Assembly (NCBI GenBank): GCA_964351995.1
Contig: CAYGQE010000001.1
Location: 124,001-188,000, forward strand
Origin: SZUA-35 sp964351995
GTDB taxonomy: Bacteria > Actinomycetota > Acidimicrobiia > Acidimicrobiales > SZUA-35
DNA length: 64,000 bases
Direction: 5' to 3'
The notes under the pieces are model-generated. The model was not told the origin of the DNA. It ran no database searches and was given only the letters and a program-made list of their open reading frames with translations. The position numbers and the translations under genes are program-made. Position 1 is the stretch's first letter; each line of letters opens with the position of its first letter. Positions 59,372-64,000 of the stretch are shown here, piece by piece.

Positions 59372-60435
59372 GCCACTTCGACGATTCCCCTCACGAGATG
59401 CACGGAAACTCACTCACCCCGGAAACGGCTGATCAGTTGCTCGACGGCGAGATTCTCTCGCCCGAGTTCGCTGAGCTGGCCGCGATGGTCGGTGAGGTTC
59501 GCCAGACGGTGTCGTCGACACCAACCCCCGAGGTGCGGGGTGCGCTGGCCGAGTTCGTGGGTCTCGGCACAAACGAGTCGCCGGCTGTTCCGACGACCCA
59601 ACCGAGGAGAAGATCAGTGATCGCAGAAGTCATGACATTTGCTGGAACCGTGGGCGGAAAGCTGTTGATCGGCGGATCGTTGGCTGCCGCCTCGGTCACC
59701 GGCGCCCAAGCCACGGGTCTCGTCGACCTACCGCTGCTCACTGACGAGCCCACCACGGTCGTGACCACTGATGCGGTCACGGCGGATGAAGCCCCGGCCG
59801 AGTTGCCGCTCGAGGCTCCGGTCGACGAGGTGCCCGAGGTGAAGATCCCCGAGGCCGAGAAGCCGGCCGTGGTCGAAGAGGTCCCCGAGGCGGAAGAGGA
59901 GAAGCCCGTCGAGGAGAAGCCGGTCGAAGCGCCAAAGCCAGCCGAAGAAAAGGCTGAGGAGAAGCCGGTCGAGGAGCCGAAGCCGGTTGAAGAAGAAGAG
60001 AAGCCGGCAGAGAACAAGGAAGAGCCGACCAATGACGAGGCAATCGCCGCACTGCAGGCCCAGCTGACGATCGACAAAGAGGCGAACTACGTATTGGCTG
60101 CCGATCTGATTGCTCCGATCGCAGCCGAGAAGAAGCTGCTGGTCGAGGCGCTCAACGTTGTTCTGGCGCCGCTCGAGCAGGCCCGCAACGATGCCAAGGC
60201 GCCGCTCTACGCCGAGCTCGAGACCACCGAGGATCCCGCTCGTAAGACCGAGATTGAGGCCGAGCTCGGTGCGATCTGGGATCAGTGGATCATTGATCGT
60301 GACGCTGCCGCAGCGGCCGCCAACCCTGCGATCGCCGTGCTCGAAGCGCAGATCAAGACGATCGAAACCAACCGTGATGTCGAGATCGAGCGGCTGCTCA
60401 CCGTCTACCAGGCTGCGGTCGACGCGCTCAACTGA
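59368..60435 (+). CDS. putative membrane anti-sigma partner with acidic spacer
   Basis: A 355-residue protein. The N-terminal ~70 residues could bind the sigma factor, although no HxxxCxxC zinc motif is seen. A hydrophobic segment lies around residues 88-112, followed by an acidic, Pro/Lys-rich stretch (repeats of EEKPVEE and similar) to ~225, then a coiled-coil-like helical end (to 355). Position directly after the sigma gene with a 4-base overlap makes an anti-sigma role likely. The spacer would place the helical end outside the membrane. Confidence 0.75.
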   Translation: MSHFDDSPHEMHGNSLTPETADQLLDGEILSPEFAELAAMVGEVRQTVSSTPTPEVRGALAEFVGLGTNESPAVPTTQPRRRSVIAEVMTFAGTVGGKLLIGGSLAAASVTGAQATGLVDLPLLTDEPTTVVTTDAVTADEAPAELPLEAPVDEVPEVKIPEAEKPAVVEEVPEAEEEKPVEEKPVEAPKPAEEKAEEKPVEEPKPVEEEEKPAENKEEPTNDEAIAALQAQLTIDKEANYVLAADLIAPIAAEKKLLVEALNVVLAPLEQARNDAKAPLYAELETTEDPARKTEIEAELGAIWDQWIIDRDAAAAAANPAIAVLEAQIKTIETNRDVEIERLLTVYQAAVDALN

Positions 60436-61723
60436 GCCCGGTCCAGCTGGTGTGGCCTTTGTCGAGCAGCCGGGCCGAGCTGCGGTAGCACGAGCGCGAG
60501 ACATAGGGCTGCACCTGGGTGGCCCTGGTGTTGCACAGCTCGGCTTTGAGGGCTTTGGCCTCGACGACGGCCGGTTCGTCACTCGTGCTGAGTGCCACGA
60601 GGTCGATCACGTGGAGCGCCAGTTGTGTGTCGCCAGCGTCCGCCAACTGGCGAGCTCTGGCCACGACGACGGCGGGGTCGATGGCGGACAGCACGGCGGC
60701 GGCTGCATCGGCTGGCGGAGCAGGGTGCAAGCTGGTCGGGTTGCGATCCCACCAGCCGTTTTCCTCACGGTAGAGATCCCGCACGATGTAGTCGGGATCA
60801 CCGTACGTGGGACGCATCCACGGCTGATCGAACAGCTCGTCCGGGTAGGTCATGTCGGCGAGGATCTCGTGCTCGCTCATGCCGGCGTTCATCCGCTGCA
60901 CCACTTCGTCTCGAAGCCATCGAAGGGCCCGTGACGTTGCCTCCAGCTGATGCCGCACATCGTCGCCCTCGATCATTGGCCCGAATTCAGTGACGAGTTT
61001 GGTGGCATCCAGCGCTGCGAGGCGGTCGAGGGTGTCGGCCCAACGGATCGTGAAGCGCTGTGTGCGTAGCGGTGTGCCGATGTTGGGAATGGTGAACCCT
61101 GGCGTGGCCGCGCCACCGAAGAGCAAGCGATCGTCGGGCAGCCAGACGACCAGGGCGTCATCGACCTCTGACGGCGCCCAGATCAGCTCGACCCGGCGGG
61201 AACCATCGACGACGGTCATCGTGTCACTGAACGTTTCGGTGAGGTCGTGCATGGTGAGGCCCTTGGCCAGGGTGTCGAGCGGAACGTCGCGGCGAGAGTT
61301 GAACTGAATGGCCAGCATTCGAGTCTGGAGCTCGGCGGTTTCTCGGTAGCGGGCCATGCGTTTCACCACGAGCTCGTGGCCGATCAGCCGCGCCGGCGGC
61401 TCACCTCGGTCAGCGTTGTGCTGTTGCCACGCATCCACGGCGGCGTTGTAGCCGTGGTGACCATGGCTGTACACGATGGCGTGTACGGCGGAGTCGGTGC
61501 GCTCTCGAAGGGCAGCGATCATCGGGTCGGTGTGGATGGAACTGCTGGCGTCGATCAAGACGATGCCAGCGTCGGTTTCGATGGCGAGACTGTTGCCCTG
61601 CCCGGGGAGCACGTAGATGCCTTCGGCCAGTTCTTGCCCGGCGAGTTCGCCAGACAAGATGCCGCCGCTCTTCTTCTTGCTCGGCTCGGTCAGGCTGTGG
61701 TCGGTGGTGCCGGTGCTGCTCAT
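60428..61723 (-). CDS. alkylsulfatase-like MBL-fold hydrolase, degenerate metal site
   Basis: A 431-residue metallo-beta-lactamase-fold protein with the dimerisation and sterol-carrier-like regions of alkyl sulfatases (WMRPTYGDPDYIVRDLY, NGWWDRNPTSLHP, then LADAGDTQLALHVIDL). The metal motif, normally HxHxDH, reads YSHGHHGYN, lacking the Asp and following His, and the downstream loops also differ. Either metal binding is altered or the protein is a non-hydrolytic relative. Its stop overlaps that of the convergent gene by eight bases. Confidence 0.8.
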   Translation of the reverse strand: MSSTGTTDHSLTEPSKKKSGGILSGELAGQELAEGIYVLPGQGNSLAIETDAGIVLIDASSSIHTDPMIAALRERTDSAVHAIVYSHGHHGYNAAVDAWQQHNADRGEPPARLIGHELVVKRMARYRETAELQTRMLAIQFNSRRDVPLDTLAKGLTMHDLTETFSDTMTVVDGSRRVELIWAPSEVDDALVVWLPDDRLLFGGAATPGFTIPNIGTPLRTQRFTIRWADTLDRLAALDATKLVTEFGPMIEGDDVRHQLEATSRALRWLRDEVVQRMNAGMSEHEILADMTYPDELFDQPWMRPTYGDPDYIVRDLYREENGWWDRNPTSLHPAPPADAAAAVLSAIDPAVVVARARQLADAGDTQLALHVIDLVALSTSDEPAVVEAKALKAELCNTRATQVQPYVSRSCYRSSARLLDKGHTSWTGLS

Positions 61724-61762
61724 GCCCGGACCCTAGGACGCGGTCGGGGCGTGGTCGAACGG

Positions 61763-62398
61763 TCAGTCGCCGAAGAAGGTGCGTCGAGAGTGATCAACCA
61801 CGTCGTGCCCGAGCAGGGCCGACCCGACCGGGCGGGCCATGGCGATGATGCGAGCGATCGCGCCATCGCGGACGGCGACGAAATCGGGCGCTTGGGCGTG
61901 TTGCTTGACCGTCTCGAGCTCTTCGACGATCGAGATCTTGGCCAGGCTGGTGGCGGTCACGGCTTCTTCGGTGATGGTCATGGGAAAGCGACCTGCCCCG
62001 GTCAACGTGGCGGTGTCGTCGTTCATGGCGAGCAAGACGATGTTCCAGGGGTTGGTGGGGAGAAGGCCCATCACGTCGACCAGCAACGTGTGGTCGTGCT
62101 TGTCGTCGAACTCCCAACACACGGCGGGAAGCATCTGGTAGGGCTGGAGATCGATGCGGGCGCCCATCGATTGCGACCAGGTCGTATTGGTCGAGTTGAC
62201 GAAGGTGTTGAGTGCGGCTCCGCCGTGGTCGAGCGTCGCTTGCACGGGGTCGACGGTGCTCGAGGTGTTGGCCATGTCGGCGATGTCTTCGTCGCTGAGG
62301 CCGAGCTTCTCCATGAACTGCGTGACGTTGGGGGACATGAGCGGCCGGTTGGCCAGCTCTTCCAGGACCGCCTGTTTCCTCTTTCCAAACATGCCCAT
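61763..62398 (-). CDS. hypothetical cytosolic protein
   Basis: A 211-residue protein starting MGMFGKRKQ. It mixes helices (NVTQFMEKLGLSDEDIADMA) and strands (LPAVCWEFDDKHDHTLLVDVM); no family is recognised. It is followed at its 3' side by the alkylsulfatase-like gene on the same strand, 39 bases away. Confidence 0.6.
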   Translation of the reverse strand: MGMFGKRKQAVLEELANRPLMSPNVTQFMEKLGLSDEDIADMANTSSTVDPVQATLDHGGAALNTFVNSTNTTWSQSMGARIDLQPYQMLPAVCWEFDDKHDHTLLVDVMGLLPTNPWNIVLLAMNDDTATLTGAGRFPMTITEEAVTATSLAKISIVEELETVKQHAQAPDFVAVRDGAIARIIAMARPVGSALLGHDVVDHSRRTFFGD

Positions 62399-62438
62399 TC
62401 AGATCGGAAGAAGTGCTCGCGTTCTTTAGACCCGTTGG

Positions 62439-63125
62439 TCAGGCTCGCGAGCAGTGGTCGAGTAGTGGCGGTCGCTGCTCGAGCAACCGAGCCTCGGCCG
62501 CCGCGCAGCCGCGTGCGCCGATGCTGTAGGCCGAAGCGAGCATGGCCGAGAGCTGGAGTCGTTCACCCGGTGTGGTGAGGGGTCGGAACACTTCCGGTTG
62601 GTGCCGAACCGTCCGCGTTGCGGTGGCAACGTTGTTGAGCAGCTCGACCATTCCCTCTGGTGCTTCGTGGCTGATGGCGAGCTCTCGGCAATGGCGGGCG
62701 AGGTCGGCACTGTCGCCTGCGACGGTGGTTCGGCCGGTGTCGAGGCGCGTGCGGTGCTCGTGCAGATTCTGTGTCCAGGCCGACCAGAACCTCTCCGGGC
62801 GCAAGTGCGAGGGATCGAGCGAGGTCGGTCCCAGCGACAGTGCCAGGAGTTCGAGCACGGTCGAGCCGTCGGCCCAGCGTTGGGCATCGCGCTGGATCTC
62901 GAGATCGACCCAATCGGCGATCCAGGTCTCGGTCGGGGTGAGTTGCACGGAGGGGTCGGCGAGATCTTCGGCAATCATTCGCAGGCCAGTGGACCACGCC
63001 TCGAGACCGTTGGCGGTCAGATTGTCGACGCTGATGCGTCGATCGACGCCGTAGATATGGGCTGCGTTGGGGCGCAAACCAAGGATCAGAGCTGCGAGAC
63101 GCTTCTGGTAGGTTGCTCGGATCAT
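62439..63125 (-). CDS. hypothetical helical protein
   Basis: A 228-residue, largely helical protein starting at ATG 63125 (MIRATYQKRL). It contains an AlphaFold-like all-helical pattern by eye but no known motif. It sits 40 bases upstream of the 61763-62398 gene on the same strand and diverges from the gene at the right edge. Function unknown. Confidence 0.6.
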   Translation of the reverse strand: MIRATYQKRLAALILGLRPNAAHIYGVDRRISVDNLTANGLEAWSTGLRMIAEDLADPSVQLTPTETWIADWVDLEIQRDAQRWADGSTVLELLALSLGPTSLDPSHLRPERFWSAWTQNLHEHRTRLDTGRTTVAGDSADLARHCRELAISHEAPEGMVELLNNVATATRTVRHQPEVFRPLTTPGERLQLSAMLASAYSIGARGCAAAEARLLEQRPPLLDHCSRA

Positions 63126-63198
63126 GTAAGTGGGTCCTTGCTCGGAGGTGCGGTGTCCGAGCGTGCGGGAGGCCCGTACCAAGGAGATACCAAGACCG

Positions 63199-64000
63199 GT
63201 GGGACGAGCTCAAACCCTTGCTGTTGCTGCGGCGCATCATGGGTTCGTCGCGGTCGAGACAGGCGGGGGGTTCCGAGGCGAACGATTCGTTGACGAACTC
63301 ATTGCCGAGCTGACCGCTGCGCTCCTGACCGTTGGGCCCAACGCCGACGCCGCGGAACTGGCCGATCCCGACGAGGTCGAGGCCAACGCGATCCCCGACG
63401 TCGCCGTGATCCGAGCGCCGCTGGTGTCTGGGCTGCGGGGCTGGCGTGACACCGTCGCCGCCCGACATCGATTGCAACGCCCGACGCTGGTGGTGTTGCC
63501 GGCTGGGGTTTCGGGTGCGGCGTTGTTGCGTGAGGCGGTGCCTGCGATGTTGGTCAGCGCCGGGTCGTTGGTGATGAGCTCGGCCGATGTGGTGGAGCGC
63601 TTGTCCGCCGACGGGGCCGTGCCGCCTGACGATGCCGTGCTCGGGGTGGCCGAAGTGATCACGTCGATCGGTGATGGGTGGCCAGCGTGGGTCGATGCAT
63701 GCATCGATCTCCTCGGGGACTCGGTTGGTGATGCCGCAGTGGCCACGGTTGCCTCGCCGCGGTTCCGTCGCCAGGTCGTTGGCCTGTATCTGTCGGAGTT
63801 CTCCCGGCATGACGTCACCACGTTGGCGCAACTCGCTCACTTCGGAACGTTCAGTTCTGACGTCGCCACGGCGCTCGGCGGGCTCGATTTCGCTGAGACC
63901 GTGTTGCCGAACGCGCCAGGTCTGATGCAGACCCGCACCGGTCTATGGCGTTTCGTCGACCCTGTCCGACGCCACCTGACCGAAACCGCCGAGCTCGACC
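63199..64000 (+). CDS. partial MalT/STAND-like protein, degenerate P-loop, leaves right edge
   Basis: A frame of 267 codons without a stop runs off the window. AAGGAG lies twelve bases before the chosen GTG 63199; upstream GTGs at 63130, 63148 and 63163 are possible. The place where MalT-type regulators have a P-loop reads VAVETGGGFRGERFVDEL, without GKT. Later LSEFSRHDVTTLAQLAHFG and TRTGLWRFVDPVRRHL resemble the winged-helix and post-ATPase parts of STAND/LuxR regulators. It may be an ATPase-dead member. The end of the gene is not in view. Confidence 0.6.
   Translation, partial: MGRAQTLAVAAAHHGFVAVETGGGFRGERFVDELIAELTAALLTVGPNADAAELADPDEVEANAIPDVAVIRAPLVSGLRGWRDTVAARHRLQRPTLVVLPAGVSGAALLREAVPAMLVSAGSLVMSSADVVERLSADGAVPPDDAVLGVAEVITSIGDGWPAWVDACIDLLGDSVGDAAVATVASPRFRRQVVGLYLSEFSRHDVTTLAQLAHFGTFSSDVATALGGLDFAETVLPNAPGLMQTRTGLWRFVDPVRRHLTETAELD

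Overview
The window looks like a chromosomal stretch from a free-living, GC-rich actinobacterium. I infer the class Acidimicrobiia (Ilumatobacter-like) from several traits: frequent GTG starts, a complete conservon operon (CvnABCD), an F420-type LLM oxidoreductase, DUF4214 and fasciclin secreted proteins, and a branched-chain amino acid binding lipoprotein carrying MEEE repeats. That placement is inference, since no rRNA or tRNA gene was found. No phage, integrase, transposase or CRISPR array was seen, and most genes sit in short operons with overlapping ends.

Layout. 1-7.5 kb: housekeeping and redox genes (Nudix hydrolase, DUF2277, DEAD-box helicase, methyltransferase, 2Fe-2S ferredoxin, thioredoxin reductase), bracketed by two membrane-anchored proteins of unknown role. 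7.6-17.7 kb: a nitrogen block with a complete LivHMGF-type ABC importer, whose LivH has an extra exported N-terminal domain. It continues with a divergent binding lipoprotein, a broken hydrolase gene flanked by a dispersed hairpin repeat, a DAO-family amine or amino-acid oxidase and an Amt ammonium channel. 17.7-26.1 kb: an aquaporin, a degenerate EAL protein, the conservon (sensor ATPase, roadblock, DUF742, small GTPase), an elaborate nested palindrome and an intact PAS-GGDEF-EAL protein. 26.2-34 kb: an RND exporter, phosphoglycerate mutase, a two-domain fasciclin protein and a secreted DUF4214-nuclease-lamin-tail protein. 34-43.9 kb: a diguanylate cyclase, hydrolases, an MFS carrier, a block of tandem repeats, a TTC38-like TPR protein, an acyl-CoA ligase and a GH44 glycosidase.

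44-49.9 kb: a membrane Ser/Thr kinase co-transcribed with an FHA-winged-helix regulator, an SDR, a zinc-ribbon-like protein, a split AhpD-like pair, and an Fe(II)/2-oxoglutarate-type oxygenase interrupted by an assembly gap. The gap is spurious: the same 55 bases occur on both sides of 100 Ns. 50-64 kb: an amidohydrolase, a lipase, an enoyl-CoA hydratase, a CpdA-like phosphodiesterase, an FHA-like/HTH protein, an LLM oxidoreductase, an ArsR-like regulator diverging from an MFS exporter across two palindromic operators, an ECF sigma factor with a putative anti-sigma partner, an alkylsulfatase-like MBL protein, and a MalT/STAND-like gene running off the right edge.

The strongest themes are signalling (c-di-GMP enzymes, one of them dead by motif, around a conservon; a kinase next to its likely phospho-reading transcription factor) and nitrogen uptake. 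The observations most worth following are the LivH fusion, the kinase/FHA-wHTH pair, the nested palindrome after the conservon, the duplicated ATGTTC-N10-GAACAT operators and the dispersed hairpin repeat around the pseudogene.
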